A stretch of 64,000 nucleotides of DNA from Chloroflexota bacterium. GTDB taxonomy: Bacteria > Chloroflexota > Chloroflexia > Chloroflexales > Herpetosiphonaceae. Numbering within the stretch: the stretch's first letter is position 1; each line of letters starts with the position of its first letter. A program made the translations under genes and the position numbers. Of the stretch, positions 1-9,080 are shown piece by piece. The notes under the pieces are model-generated. The model was not told the DNA's origin. It was given only the letters and a program-made list of their open reading frames with translations, and did no database searches. The stretch covers positions 124,001 through 188,000 of the forward strand of contig JAIUOC010000005.1 in assembly GCA_020161265.1 (NCBI GenBank), written 5' to 3'.

Positions 1-142
1 ATTCAGCGTAACTCAACTTGAATTTGCTGGTAGCAATGGCAATAGCCTGTGGCGAATGCTGGGCGTGCGTGCTGATAACATCATGCACAAAAACTGTGCC
101 TGTGCGGTCGGCGGTGATCGGCGCTAATGTCGCTATTGACAT
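1..142 (-). CDS. Partial adenylation-domain (AMP-binding) protein, N-terminus only
   Basis: Only the first 47 codons lie in the window; the gene continues beyond the left edge. The ATG at 142 has AAGGAG seven bases upstream. The visible peptide carries VHDVISTHAQHSPQAIAIA followed shortly by LSYAE. This is the usual opening of an adenylation domain of a non-ribosomal peptide synthetase or related acyl-activating enzyme, where the pattern is a helix, then (T/S)P-x-AIA, then a strand and (L)(T/S)YAEL. Nothing beyond this can be seen, so substrate, domain order and product are unknown. A strong promoter with a palindromic spacer lies about 160 bases upstream. The short peptide makes the family likely but not certain. 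Confidence 0.6.
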   Translation of the reverse strand, partial: MSIATLAPITADRTGTVFVHDVISTHAQHSPQAIAIATSKFKLSYAE

Positions 143-300
143 AACACGGCTCCTTCGCATCGTTTTAGATTGTAGTTTTAGAATTGTTGCGATGCCTATG
201 GAGCAGCGATAGCCTCAGCGCAACCGCCAAATAGCCCCGTAGGCAGGGCATGGTGATCGGTTAGGGGAATCATTAAATACACACGACTCTTCAAGGCCAT

Positions 301-330
301 ACTATACGCCAAAGCCATGGCTTTTGTCAA
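301..330 (-). promoter_or_regulatory. Sigma-70-type promoter with palindromic spacer
   Basis: On the minus strand a perfect -35 TTGACA (325-330) and a -10 TATAGT (301-306) are separated by 18 bases. The spacer contains the perfect 14-bp palindrome AAAGCCATGGCTTT (311-324). AT-rich sequence lies just upstream. The promoter points at the adenylation-domain gene starting at 142, leaving a leader of about 150 bases. A dyad centred between -35 and -10 is a typical place for a repressor or a MerR-type regulator to bind; which one is not visible. Confidence 0.6.
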
Positions 331-387
331 TTTGTTGGATGAACAAACAATTGAACAAATATGAAAATTCCTACGATTGCTTGTAGC

Positions 388-3276
388 TTAATCGACTAAA
401 CAATCGGCCAAAAAAACAATCGGATGCTGAGCGATTACACCTGTGCCAGCCTCAATTTGATGACGACAAGACATGCCAGCGGCGAGAATTGGCTGTTGGC
501 TGCTGCGAACCGCTGGAAATAGGCGTTGTTCGCCACAAGCCAGCGAAACTTCGTAATGTTCGCGTTCATAGCCAAACGAGCCAGCCATGCCGCAACAACC
601 GCTCTCAATTTCGTGGACTGCTAAGTTTGGCACGAGTCGCAACATCGCCAAGAGTGGGTTGGTGCTGATCAAGGCTTTTTGATAGCAATGACCATGGACT
701 AAAACCTGATCGGCTGGTCGTTGCTTTTTCCAATGCCACGTCACGCCCTCAGCTGCCAGTTTGACTAAAAATTCTTCGATGAAATAGCTTTGCGCCGCCA
801 CGATTTTGGCAGCGTTGGTCGTCACCAGCGCTGGATATTCATCGCGAAAGCTGGCGATACAACTTGGTTCTAGGCCAATAATTGGCACGCCCAATTCGGC
901 AAATGGCGCGAGTAGTGCGATGTTATGCTCTGCATTGGCCCGAGCTTCGGCCAACATTCCCTTGGAAATTAATGGCCTGCCACAACAACGCCGTTCTTCG
1001 ATTAAATAAACCTTGTAGCCCGCCGCGCTGAGAATTTTAACCGCTGCTTGGCCGATCTGAGGTTCGTTGTAAAGTGTAAAGGTATCATCCCAAAGAATTA
1101 GCGGGCCACGCGGTGCAGCGTGAGTTTGGCTTTGGCGTTTAAACCATGTCCGAAATGAGCTATTTGCCAAGGCTGGCAATTGCCGTCGTTGATCGATGCC
1201 CAAACTGCGATCAAGTAGCCAACGGGTGACTGGTTGAGCCAACAGCCAATTATTCAAGCGTGGAACCAACATGCCAAGTTGGTTGATTTTGGCGATTTGG
1301 CCAAACAAACGGCTGCGCCACGGTACGCCATGAGTTGCTTGATACTGGGCTAGCCATTCCGATTTGAGCCTCGCCATATCAACAATCGATGGGCATTCGC
1401 GTTTACACGCCTTGCATTCAAGGCATAAATCCATGGCCTCGTGCAATTCAGGGCTGCTCAAACCATCAGCACCAAGCTGACCAGTCATGGCTGCTCGCAG
1501 CGCATTGGCGCGGCCACGGGTCGAGTTGGCCTCGTCGTGAGTCGCCATATACGATGGACACATTACGCCTGCATCATCTTTGCGGCAAACTCCTTGGCCA
1601 TTGCACATCTCGACTAAGCCAGCAAAACCACCATCAGGCGTGAAATCGAAAAAGGTTACGCTGGGCGCATGCGGCGTTTGGTAGCTGGGGTTGATGCGCA
1701 GGATTTCAGGTTGCCATGGCTGGGGTGCAGCCAAAATCTTGCCTGGATTGAAGATTTGGTTTGGGTCGAACAATTGCTTGATTTCGCCAAAGGCTTGGTG
1801 CAATGCTGCGCCATACAATTGTTGATTGAAGGCGGAGCGGGCTAAGCCTTCGCCATGTTCGCCCGTGGTTGTGCCGCCAAGGCTAATCGCTAAACTCGCA
1901 ACGGCCTGCGAGATTTGAGCCATCTGGGCCAAACCCTGCTTAGTTTTCAAATTAATTAATGGATTGATGTGCAAGCAACCAACCGAGGCATGGGCATAAA
2001 ATGTGGCTTCAGTGCCAGCTTCGCGGCAAATTGCTTCAACTCCACGGGCATATTCGGCCAAGTGAGCGACTGGCACGGTTGCGTCATCAACAAAAGCTAG
2101 CGGCTTGGCATCGCCACGTTGGCTCATCAACAAACCTAAGCCAGCCTTGCGCACTGCCCAAACATTGGCAATGGCAGTGGGCGTGGTTTCGCGCACTATC
2201 AGGCCAGTTTCGCCCAACGCTCGTAAATGCGCTTCTAAGGCCGCATCGTTGGCAGCTAATTCAGTGGAATCGGTTCCCGCCCATTCAACAATTAAGACCA
2301 CGCGTGGTTCGCCCACCACAAAGCTCAGGCGCGAACCGTACTCAGGGTTTTGGCAGGTCAAATTAATAAAATAACGATCAAATAATTCGACCGCGCTTGG
2401 GTTAAAGCGCAACATTTCGGGTACTAAAGCCAAAGCTCGTTGCAGATCATCAAAATGCCAGAGTGCTAGCCGTGTGACCTTTGGTCGGGCTACCAAACTA
2501 AGTTGGGCGGCAACCGTCAAGCCGAGTGTGCCTTCGCTACCAACCAAAATTGGCACAGCACTAAATAGTTGTTGTTGCTGTTGGCGTTGCAGCATGCGCT
2601 GGAGATTGTAGCCCGCGACATTGCGCCAAACTTGCGGGTAATCGCGCTCAATGTTGGGGGCATAACGCTCAACAATTTGGCCAATTTGAGCTTGAATCTG
2701 CTGCTGACGCGGATTATTGGCTGAGTGGGTTGACCAAATCGCCAGCGAGCTATCATCTAAAATCGTTTCCATGGCGAGGGTATGATCAACAGTCATGCCA
2801 TAGACAATTGAATGCGAGCCAGTTGAATTATTGCCGAGCATGCCGCCGATCGTCGCCGAAGCACTCGACGAAGGGTCGGGGCCAAACATCAGGCCATGCG
2901 GTTTGAGGAAATTATTCAAACGGTCGAGGGTGCAGCCAGCTTCAACCCAAATTTGGCGACTGCCTGGATCAAACTCACCAATTTGACCGAATGAATGCGA
3001 GAGATCAACAATAATTCCCGCGCCAATGGCTTGACCCGAGAGGCTTGTGCCACCGCCACGCGGCACAATTGGCACATGGTAACGTTGAGCGATTTCGACG
3101 ATTGCCTGCAAATCGGCGCGATCACGCGGAATAACCACCGCTTTGGGCATGACGGCGTAGGATGAGGCATCGGTGCTATACAGCGCACATGTCAAGCGGT
3201 CGGCGTGAACCTTGCCACGAACCGACCGCTGAAGTGCAGCCAAAACCTCAGCCTGAAGTTCTGCTGCGTGGCTCAT
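388..3276 (-). CDS. FAD-binding oxidoreductase fused to Fe-S/CCG dehydrogenase domain (GlcD/GlcF-like, D-lactate dehydrogenase type)
   Basis: A 962-residue fusion. The N-terminal half is a GlcD-type flavoprotein: a PCMH FAD-binding region with GGGTSLSGQAIG near residues 73-84, followed by a FAD-oxidase C-terminal domain containing TTGEHGEG. The C-terminal half resembles GlcF/Dld-II: GVCRKDDAGVMCPSYM near 560, a 4Fe-4S motif CLECKACKRECP near 614-625, then CCG-type cysteine motifs including ERRCCGRP and SGCCGMAGSFGYERE near 893. Members of this family oxidise D-lactate, glycolate or other D-2-hydroxy acids and pass electrons to the membrane quinone pool or a partner; the substrate cannot be read from sequence. 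The gene starts three bases after the upstream hydrolase ends, so both are probably one transcript. Confidence 0.88.
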   Translation of the reverse strand: MSHAAELQAEVLAALQRSVRGKVHADRLTCALYSTDASSYAVMPKAVVIPRDRADLQAIVEIAQRYHVPIVPRGGGTSLSGQAIGAGIIVDLSHSFGQIGEFDPGSRQIWVEAGCTLDRLNNFLKPHGLMFGPDPSSSASATIGGMLGNNSTGSHSIVYGMTVDHTLAMETILDDSSLAIWSTHSANNPRQQQIQAQIGQIVERYAPNIERDYPQVWRNVAGYNLQRMLQRQQQQQLFSAVPILVGSEGTLGLTVAAQLSLVARPKVTRLALWHFDDLQRALALVPEMLRFNPSAVELFDRYFINLTCQNPEYGSRLSFVVGEPRVVLIVEWAGTDSTELAANDAALEAHLRALGETGLIVRETTPTAIANVWAVRKAGLGLLMSQRGDAKPLAFVDDATVPVAHLAEYARGVEAICREAGTEATFYAHASVGCLHINPLINLKTKQGLAQMAQISQAVASLAISLGGTTTGEHGEGLARSAFNQQLYGAALHQAFGEIKQLFDPNQIFNPGKILAAPQPWQPEILRINPSYQTPHAPSVTFFDFTPDGGFAGLVEMCNGQGVCRKDDAGVMCPSYMATHDEANSTRGRANALRAAMTGQLGADGLSSPELHEAMDLCLECKACKRECPSIVDMARLKSEWLAQYQATHGVPWRSRLFGQIAKINQLGMLVPRLNNWLLAQPVTRWLLDRSLGIDQRRQLPALANSSFRTWFKRQSQTHAAPRGPLILWDDTFTLYNEPQIGQAAVKILSAAGYKVYLIEERRCCGRPLISKGMLAEARANAEHNIALLAPFAELGVPIIGLEPSCIASFRDEYPALVTTNAAKIVAAQSYFIEEFLVKLAAEGVTWHWKKQRPADQVLVHGHCYQKALISTNPLLAMLRLVPNLAVHEIESGCCGMAGSFGYEREHYEVSLACGEQRLFPAVRSSQQPILAAGMSCRHQIEAGTGVIAQHPIVFLADCLVD

Positions 3277-3279
3277 CGA

Positions 3280-3921
3280 TTAATAGCCGCGACTAGCATT
3301 AACCATGGCACTGCGTCCGCTCAAAATTTCGAGGAATTGCTGGTGATCCATGGGATGCGAGAACATTGGATAATCTTTGCTGATTGCGCCTTGTTGCTCT
3401 TCGGCGCTGGTGGCGGCTACACAATCGGTCAGGGTGATCACGTTGTAGCCACGTTCATAGCCTGAGCGCATGGTCGATTCGACGCAGCAGTTGGTCAAAA
3501 AGCCCGCCAAAACCAAGTTGGTCAAGCCCCGACTGCGCAAAATAAAATCAAGGTTGGTGCTGGCGAAGGTGTCGAGGCCACGCTTGCCCTCGATCACAAT
3601 ATCGCTGCTTTCTGGAGCCAGCACATCAACCAATTCCGCGCCCCAAGTGCCCTTGCGGAAGGCGTTGTTATCGACCACGCCCTTGAGAATGCCATAGGGA
3701 TGGCTAGTAATTTCGCGGTAGCCTTCGGCAAATGAAATTGGGGCATGAATGATCGTCACGCCTGCCTCGCGGGCTTGTTTGACCGTTTCGATCGCGTTGG
3801 CCAGCATATTGGTGGCTTGCATACTTTCGGCGACAGCGCCGTGGAGCGCCCCGCCTTCCGAGGTGAAATCGTTTTGAAATTCAATCAAGACCAGTGCGGT
3901 GGTGGATGGATCGATCTGCAT
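3280..3921 (-). CDS. Isochorismatase-family cysteine hydrolase
   Basis: A 213-residue protein with the isochorismatase-like fold: ALVLIEFQNDF at the N-terminus (catalytic Asp about residue 18), EGKRGLDTF (Lys about 108) and TNCCVESTMRSGYERGYNV with the nucleophilic Cys about 143. This Asp-Lys-Cys triad is used by nicotinamidases, N-carbamoyl amidases, ureidoacrylate hydrolases and isochorismatase itself, so the substrate is open. The start has GGGAG a few bases upstream. It is first in a two-gene operon with the FAD/Fe-S dehydrogenase, which suggests removal of an amide group before or after oxidation of a small acid; that link is inference. Confidence 0.85.
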   Translation of the reverse strand: MQIDPSTTALVLIEFQNDFTSEGGALHGAVAESMQATNMLANAIETVKQAREAGVTIIHAPISFAEGYREITSHPYGILKGVVDNNAFRKGTWGAELVDVLAPESSDIVIEGKRGLDTFASTNLDFILRSRGLTNLVLAGFLTNCCVESTMRSGYERGYNVITLTDCVAATSAEEQQGAISKDYPMFSHPMDHQQFLEILSGRSAMVNASRGY

Positions 3922-3993
3922 ACTATCTCCCTTGTGGCTGAAATGGAGAACGCTGATCGGGCGGCATTAATGTGAGCTACATTGCCCAAGCCC

Positions 3994-4022
3994 ATTATCA
4001 CAAAGAACCAATTGAAGATCAA
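3994..4022 (-). promoter_or_regulatory. Promoter for hydrolase/dehydrogenase operon
   Basis: Minus-strand TTGATC (4017-4022), 17-base spacer, GATAAT (3994-3999). It lies about 73 bases upstream of the hydrolase start at 3921. The hexamers match consensus at 4/6 and 5/6 positions. Confidence 0.45.
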
Positions 4023-4023
4023 G

Positions 4024-4345
4024 AGTGGAAAAGGATGAAGGATGAATTATGAAGGATGAAGATGAGGGATCAGGGGCTAGGGGTCAGAGGTCAGGCATTG
4101 AGGCGAGGTTTTAACGCAGAGGCGCAGAGTGTTGAGAAGGATGAATGATGAGGGATGAAGGATGAGGGATGAAGGATGAAGGGATATGCTCTCCACATTG
4201 AGCTTGAAGTTCTTTGCGATCTTCGCGATCTTCGCGGTTTCAACCCTTCGTGCGCTTCGTGTCCTTTGTGGATCAAAACCGATCCCCAACCTCCAACAAC
4301 CGACCCCCACCTAATGTTCTATGTTCTTTGATCTATGTTCTTCCG
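4024..4345. repeat. Intergenic cluster of dispersed repeat words
   Basis: The 3.9-4.4 kb gap holds no credible gene. It contains several GATGAAGGATGA / GATGAGGGATGA copies (4036-4070 and 4138-4185), a copy of the AACGCAGAGGCGCAGAG word near 4110, a TTCGCGATCTTCGCGGTT / CTTCGTGCGCTTCGTG word at 4210-4265, and TATGTTCTTTGATCTATGTT near 4320. The same words recur in at least seven other intergenic regions of this window. Confidence 0.7.
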
Positions 4346-4350
4346 TCCGG

Positions 4351-4379
4351 TTGATCAGCAACCATAATTACGGTAAAAT
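4351..4379 (+). promoter_or_regulatory. Promoter for FmdB-like gene
   Basis: TTGATC (4351-4356), 17-base spacer, TAAAAT (4374-4379), about 64 bases upstream of the GTG start at 4443. It sits just downstream of the repeat cluster. Confidence 0.5.
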
Positions 4380-4442
4380 GAGCTAGAGTGCCTTTTGGGG
4401 CTTTATTGCGTTAAACTTTCATCCTGTCGGAGGTATGGTAGC

Positions 4443-4772
4443 GTGCCAACCTATGTGTATGCGTGCCAAGCATGTGGCGCACAATTCGAGCAATTTCAAC
4501 GCTTCTCTGACGAGCCGCTGACCATCTGTCCGCGCTGTCAAGGCATGATCAAGCGTGTGTTTCAACCGGTTGGCGTGGTATTCAAGGGTAGTGGATGGTA
4601 TATTAATGATAGTCGTTCAGGCAATAACAATAGCGCTAGCAGCAAATCAAGCACTCCAGCACCAGCCAGCAGCGATGCTAGCAGTGCCGCGCCTGCCGCT
4701 GCTACCAGCGAAAGCAAGCCTGAAGCACCCAAAGCCGAAGCCAGCAAATCAGAATCATCGGCTGCGGCCTAA
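4443..4772 (+). CDS. FmdB-family zinc-ribbon protein
   Basis: A 109-residue protein. I start it at GTG 4443, because the family begins MPTYVYxC and GGAGG lies nine bases upstream; an in-frame start further upstream would add an unrelated leader. Two CxxC pairs (CQACG near residue 9 and CPRCQ near 33) form the expected single zinc ribbon, followed by VFKGSGWYINDS, typical of FmdB/CxxC_CxxC_SSSS proteins. The last 50 residues are low-complexity Ser/Ala/Glu/Lys. These small proteins are often described as putative regulators, but the biochemical role is not established. A terminator follows, so it appears to be its own transcription unit. Confidence 0.85.
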   Translation: MPTYVYACQACGAQFEQFQRFSDEPLTICPRCQGMIKRVFQPVGVVFKGSGWYINDSRSGNNNSASSKSSTPAPASSDASSAAPAAATSESKPEAPKAEASKSESSAAA

Positions 4773-4787
4773 AGCGACATTCAAGAA

Positions 4788-4832
4788 CCCAAGGTACTTG
4801 GCTTAAGGCTAATGGCCTTGGGCTTTCTTTTT
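4788..4832 (+). terminator. Intrinsic terminator after FmdB-like gene
   Basis: CCCAAGG (4788-4794) pairs with CCTTGGG (4816-4822), with a nested AAGGC/GCCTT, followed by the T-rich tract CTTTCTTTTT. It separates the FmdB gene from the serine acetyltransferase gene. Confidence 0.6.
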
Positions 4833-4854
4833 GTCTGCGAAAGGAAGGATCATT

Positions 4855-5616
4855 ATGCGGCATTGGTGGCGTTTGGTTCGCGAAGATATTCGGACAATTT
4901 TACACAATGATCCTGCTGCTCGCTCAATTTTTGAGGTGCTGCTCTACCCAGGCTTTCAAGCGGTGCAAATCCATAGGCTGACCCACTGGCTTTGGGGTCT
5001 GAACTTGCCGTTTATTCCGCGCTTGCTCTCGCAAATTACGCGCTTTTTCACCGGCATTGAAATTCACCCCGGGGCCACAATTGGCCAGCGCCTGTTCATC
5101 GACCATGGCATGGGCATCGTGGTTGGCGAAACTGCGATTATCGGCGATGATGTGGTGATGTATCAAGGTGTGACCCTGGGTGGGACGGGTAAGGAAACAG
5201 GCAAGCGCCACCCAACCATCGGCAATAATGTGGTGATTGGGGTGGGAGCCAAGGTGCTGGGGGCAATTACGATCGGCGATGGCGCTCGGATCGGCGGCGG
5301 CGCGGTGGTGGTTAAACCTGTACCCGCCCATTCGACTGCGATTGGCGTGCCTGCGCGGGTGGTCGCCACCCGTGATCCCCAAACGGGCCAAACCAACCGC
5401 GTCGAAATGTTGCCCGACCCTGAGGGCGCGATGTTGCGCTCCTTGCACGAATCAGTTCAACATTTAAATCAACGGGTGGTTGAGCTTGAAAGCGCCATGG
5501 GCAGTCAAGCTTATCATATTGCCGCGCTCAGTGCCCAACGCACCAACGGCGATGATCCCTTCGATTGCCTTGATGATTTACAAAGTTACGAGATGCACTA
5601 CGCTGACGGTATTTAA
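4855..5616 (+). CDS. cysE: Serine O-acetyltransferase
   Basis: A 253-residue protein from ATG 4855, which has AAGGAAGG upstream; an earlier in-frame TTG lies in the terminator tract and is rejected. The core is a left-handed beta-helix with hexapeptide repeats: [24 protein letters not shown] and [15 protein letters not shown] carry the conserved His/Asp and glycine-rich loop of the family, then GVPARVV closes the helix. It transfers acetyl from acetyl-CoA to L-serine to make O-acetylserine for cysteine synthesis. The next gene is cysteinyl-tRNA synthetase, 25 bases away, so cysteine supply and cysteine charging seem to be co-expressed, as in several other bacteria. The roughly 65-residue tail with a coiled-coil-like stretch is longer than in short EpsC-type enzymes. 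Confidence 0.92.
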   Translation: MRHWWRLVREDIRTILHNDPAARSIFEVLLYPGFQAVQIHRLTHWLWGLNLPFIPRLLSQITRFFTGIEIHPGATIGQRLFIDHGMGIVVGETAIIGDDVVMYQGVTLGGTGKETGKRHPTIGNNVVIGVGAKVLGAITIGDGARIGGGAVVVKPVPAHSTAIGVPARVVATRDPQTGQTNRVEMLPDPEGAMLRSLHESVQHLNQRVVELESAMGSQAYHIAALSAQRTNGDDPFDCLDDLQSYEMHYADGI

Positions 5617-5641
5617 TTTTTTGTGTTGAGGAGCCACATCT

Positions 5642-7042
5642 ATGGCATTAGCAATTTACAACACGCTTACCCGCCAGACCGAGCCGTTTACACCGTTGGT
5701 TGCTGACCATGTGTCGATGTATGTCTGTGGGCCGACGGTGTATTCTGATGCCCATATTGGCCATGCCATGTCAGCGGTGGTGTTCGATGTGGTGCGGCGC
5801 TATTTGGAATGGTCGGGCTACGCCGTGCGTCATGTGATGAATTTTACCGATGTTGACGATAAAATTATTCGCCGTGCCAACGAGCAGGGCCGCGATCCCA
5901 TGGAATTGGCCGAGAGCTATACGTTGGCCTTTCTTGATCAATTGGGCCAATTGAATGTGCTGCCCGCCACGGCCTACCCCCGTGTTTCCACTACCATTCC
6001 GCAAATTATTCAATTTATCGAAGGCCTGATTGCCAAAGATGCAGCCTACCACGCCAGCAATGGCGATGTGTATTTTCGGGTACGAGCCGACGAAGATTAT
6101 GGCAAACTTTCGCGTCGCGCTGTCGATGATATGCGCTCTGGTGCTCGAATTGCTCCTGATGAAGCCAAAGATGACCCGTTAGATTTTGCGCTGTGGAAAT
6201 CGGCCAAACCAGGCGAGCCAGCTTGGGCAAGCCCATGGGGCCAAGGCCGACCTGGTTGGCATATCGAATGCTCAGCCATGAGTTTGCACGAATTAGCTGA
6301 GCAAATTGATATTCATGGTGGTGGCAACGACTTGATCTTCCCCCACCACGAAAATGAAATTGCCCAAACCGAATCATTGACTGGCAAAAATTTTGCCCAA
6401 GTCTGGATGCACAATGGCATGTTGCAATTGGCTGGCGAGAAAATGAGCAAGTCGCTGGGTAATTTGATCACAATTGATCAATTTTTAAGCGAGCACTCTG
6501 CCGATATTATGCGCTTGCTGGTGCTTTCTGGCTCGTATCGTGCGCCATTGGTTTATAATGATGAGGTTTTGGCTGATACTCAACGCAAACTTGAGCGCAT
6601 CATGTCGGCGTTGAAACCAGCCCATGGTACTGCTAGCAGCGGCCCAGTCGTTGAAACGCTGAACGCAATTGTTGCCAAAGCTCCAGCCGATTTCCGTGCA
6701 GCAATGGACAGCGATTTCAACAGTGCAGCAGCCTTGGCGGTTTTGTTTGATTTGGTGCGTTCGATCAACGCTGCTCGTGATGCAGGCGTTGGTGGCGAGC
6801 CATTCGCAGCAGGTCAAGCCCGTTTACGCGAATTAGCTGCGGTGCTCGGCTTACGCTTAGAAGCGCCCAGCGCCAGCAAAACCGATGCTGCGCCATTTAT
6901 CGAATTGTTGATTGAATTACGCACCGAGTTGCGTAAAGCCAAACAATGGGCACTCTCCGATTTAGTACGCAACCGCCTGAGCGAGCTTGATGTCCAACTC
7001 GAAGATGGCCCCAACGGCACAACCTGGACGGCGAAAGGATGA
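5642..7042 (+). CDS. cysS: Cysteinyl-tRNA synthetase
   Basis: A 466-residue class I synthetase. Seen motifs: MYVCGPTVY with the first zinc Cys, [10 protein letters not shown] (HIGH), [20 protein letters not shown] (further zinc ligands) and [10 protein letters not shown] (KMSKS). It charges tRNA-Cys with cysteine. The C-terminal anticodon-binding part ends in GTTWTAKG. The length is normal. The stop codon TGA (7040-7042) is formed by the first unit of a 12-copy GGATGAG tandem array, so the repeat touches the coding end; extra or lost units would not change the protein. MshC (mycothiol ligase) was considered but the length and tail fit CysS. Confidence 0.95.
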   Translation: MALAIYNTLTRQTEPFTPLVADHVSMYVCGPTVYSDAHIGHAMSAVVFDVVRRYLEWSGYAVRHVMNFTDVDDKIIRRANEQGRDPMELAESYTLAFLDQLGQLNVLPATAYPRVSTTIPQIIQFIEGLIAKDAAYHASNGDVYFRVRADEDYGKLSRRAVDDMRSGARIAPDEAKDDPLDFALWKSAKPGEPAWASPWGQGRPGWHIECSAMSLHELAEQIDIHGGGNDLIFPHHENEIAQTESLTGKNFAQVWMHNGMLQLAGEKMSKSLGNLITIDQFLSEHSADIMRLLVLSGSYRAPLVYNDEVLADTQRKLERIMSALKPAHGTASSGPVVETLNAIVAKAPADFRAAMDSDFNSAAALAVLFDLVRSINAARDAGVGGEPFAAGQARLRELAAVLGLRLEAPSASKTDAAPFIELLIELRTELRKAKQWALSDLVRNRLSELDVQLEDGPNGTTWTAKG

Positions 7043-7120
7043 GGGATGAGGGATGAGGGATGAGGGATGAGGGATGAGGGATGAGGGATGAGGGATGAGG
7101 GATGAGGGATGAGGGATGAG
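7037..7120. repeat. Perfect 7-bp tandem array, 12 copies of GGATGAG
   Basis: Exactly 84 bases made of 12 identical GGATGAG units, followed by a partial GGAT. The first unit supplies the cysS stop codon. On the opposite strand it would read as repeated LIPHPSS, which explains the spurious reading frames here. A reverse-orientation copy of the same word family lies at 7191-7216, just before the prmA start. No spacers are present, so it is not a CRISPR. Confidence 0.95.
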
Positions 7121-7231
7121 GGATTTATTGCGACGTTTAATTATTTTGTCTATCAAAAAAAGGAGTGACAGGCTGAGGAATGATATTCATACTTCATCCC
7201 TCTTCCTTCATCCTTCTAAACAGGGGTTTTT

Positions 7232-8197
7232 ATGCAGTGGCTCGAACTGAGCGTGACCGTCGATACCGAAGCGGTCGAAAGTGTGTCGGAATTATTTGCC
7301 CAATATGGCTATAACGGTGGTGTGGCCGTCGAAGAGGCGATCATTCCATCGCCCGACTCACCTGAATATCAAATTGATACCAATAAACCCGTGATTGTGC
7401 GCACCTACCTGCTGGCCAATGAGCAAGCCGCCGATGCCCAAACCCAGATCGAGCGCGGTTTGTGGGTGCTAGGCATGATGCGCCCAGTTGGCGATTTGCA
7501 CGTTAAAACCATCGCTGAGGAAGATTGGGCCAATGCGTGGAAGGAGCATTATCGCACCCGCCGCATCGGCCAACGCTTCGTGATTGTGCCCTCGTGGCTG
7601 GAATACGAGCCTGCCGAAAACGACGTTGTACTGAATCTCGATCCAGGCATGGCCTTTGGCACAGGCTTGCACCCCACCACCCAGCTCTGCCTTGAGTTGA
7701 TGGAATTGATCGAATTTAACAACACCACAGTGCTTGATCTTGGCTGTGGCTCAGGGATTTTGGCGGTTGGCGCGGCCAAACTTGGCTCCCAACGGGTTTT
7801 GGCGTTGGATACCGACCCAATCGCGGTGGAAGCAACTGCTGAAAACGCCCGCATCAATCATGCCGAAACCTTGGTAACCGCCTTGGAAGGTAGCTTGGGC
7901 GATGCACCCTTGGAGCATTGGCTCGGCTGGGAAGGCGCACAACTTGGCACGCCGCAAAGCTATCGTCACCACAACGAGTTTGATGTGATTTTGGCCAATA
8001 TTTTGGCGAAAGTGCACGTTGTGTTGGGCAATGATTACCTTGCGGCGCTCAAACCAGGCGGCGTGCTAATCACATCTGGCATTATCAACGAGCGCGAAGC
8101 TGATGTGGTGGCCGCGTTTGACGCAGTTGGCTTAGAGCAAGTTGAACGGCGTACCCAAGGCGATTGGGTCGCTTTTACCCATCGCAAACCAGCCTAA
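7232..8197 (+). CDS. prmA: Ribosomal protein L11 methyltransferase
   Basis: A 321-residue PrmA. The N-terminal L11-binding region (MQWLELSVTVDTEAVESVSEL) is followed by a class I SAM-dependent methyltransferase domain with DPGMAFGTGLHPTTQLCL, motif I LDLGCGSGILAVGAAKLG around residues 169-186, and the catalytic-loop motif VILANILAKV. It trimethylates lysines and the N-terminus of ribosomal protein L11. The insertion near DAPLEHWLGWEGAQLG before the NIL motif makes it slightly longer than the E. coli enzyme. The next gene rsmE overlaps by one base, a conserved neighbour pair in many bacteria. Confidence 0.95.
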   Translation: MQWLELSVTVDTEAVESVSELFAQYGYNGGVAVEEAIIPSPDSPEYQIDTNKPVIVRTYLLANEQAADAQTQIERGLWVLGMMRPVGDLHVKTIAEEDWANAWKEHYRTRRIGQRFVIVPSWLEYEPAENDVVLNLDPGMAFGTGLHPTTQLCLELMELIEFNNTTVLDLGCGSGILAVGAAKLGSQRVLALDTDPIAVEATAENARINHAETLVTALEGSLGDAPLEHWLGWEGAQLGTPQSYRHHNEFDVILANILAKVHVVLGNDYLAALKPGGVLITSGIINEREADVVAAFDAVGLEQVERRTQGDWVAFTHRKPA

Positions 8198-8940
8198 TGA
8201 AAAATACCTACCGCTTTTTTGTGCCCGCCGAGGCGATTCAGGGCGAAACGTTGGCAGTGGTCGAGCGCGAATTGCTGCACCAATGGAACAACGTGCTGCG
8301 TTTGCGCGTTGGTCAGCATATTGCTTTGCTCGATGGCCTTGGTATGGGCTATATTGCTGAATTGACTAGCCTGAACAAGCGTGAAGCGCAGGGGCGGATT
8401 TTGCAACGCTACCCAGCGAACGGCGAGCCAAGTATCAATGTGACACTTTATTTAGCCCTGACCCGTGGCGAACGCTTTGAAATTGCCTTGCAAAAATGCA
8501 CCGAATTGGGCGCAACCGCCTTTGTGCCCTTGCTGTGTGAGCGTTCGCAAGCCGATGTTTCTGCCACCAAACGCGAACGTTGGCAACGAATTATTCGCGA
8601 GGCGGCTGAGCAAGCAGGCCGTGGGCGTTTGCCAAGCTTACACGAAGCCCAAACTGTGGCCCAAGCCTTGCCTCAAGCCCGTGGCCATTTGCTGTTAGCC
8701 GAAACTGGTCAGACCTTGTCGTTTAAGTCAGCTTTGGCTTTAGAACCACGCCAAGAATTAGCAATTTGGAGCGGGCCTGAGGGTGGTTGGAGCGACAACG
8801 AGCTTGAGGCAGCTCGCCAAGCAGGCCTTGTCAGCGTTAGTTTAGGCTCGCGCATTTTACGGGCTGAGACGGCTCCAATTGCCGCCTTGGCCGCGATTAT
8901 GTTTCAATTTGATCAATGGTTTAGCCCAAATTCGTGCTAG
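8197..8940 (+). CDS. rsmE: 16S rRNA (uracil-1498-N3)-methyltransferase
   Basis: A 247-residue SPOUT-class methyltransferase. I chose ATG 8197, which overlaps the prmA stop (TAATG) and gives the normal length and a MKNTYRFFVP start. Family signatures are clear: LLHQWNNVLRLRVG in the PUA-like N-terminal domain, TELGATAFVPLLCERSQ, and in the trefoil-knot C-terminus WSGPEGGWSDNE and SLGSRILRAETA, which bind SAM. It methylates U1498 of 16S rRNA. Translational coupling to prmA groups two ribosome-modifying enzymes. Confidence 0.94.
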   Translation: MKNTYRFFVPAEAIQGETLAVVERELLHQWNNVLRLRVGQHIALLDGLGMGYIAELTSLNKREAQGRILQRYPANGEPSINVTLYLALTRGERFEIALQKCTELGATAFVPLLCERSQADVSATKRERWQRIIREAAEQAGRGRLPSLHEAQTVAQALPQARGHLLLAETGQTLSFKSALALEPRQELAIWSGPEGGWSDNELEAARQAGLVSVSLGSRILRAETAPIAALAAIMFQFDQWFSPNSC

Positions 8941-9080
8941 CATGAACCATAGCCTGAGCGGCAACGCGGCCCATCCATTCGATTGCTAATGCCAACCTAA
9001 CCTACAACTAGGTGCTTAAGTTGTACACTGCTATACAGGCTGGATTAGCCTAGGTTAAATTGCATGAAACGAGGTTTTCT

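Noticed and set aside
18..212. 64-residue plus-strand frame at the left edge
   Set aside because: The opposite strand has a better start with AAGGAG, a consensus promoter and an adenylation-domain peptide.
3280..3921. True isochorismatase of siderophore synthesis
   Set aside because: There are no enterobactin-type neighbours. Only the general hydrolase family is supported.
4924..5448. 174-residue minus-strand reading frame
   Set aside because: It is the antisense of the serine acetyltransferase hexapeptide region, has no ribosome binding site and no recognisable family.
5642..7042. Mycothiol ligase MshC instead of CysS
   Set aside because: The length, C-terminal region and cysE neighbour fit cysteinyl-tRNA synthetase, and mycothiol synthesis is a trait of Actinomycetota.
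7037..7120. CRISPR-like array
   Set aside because: The units are 7 bp and directly adjacent with no spacers; no cas gene is nearby.
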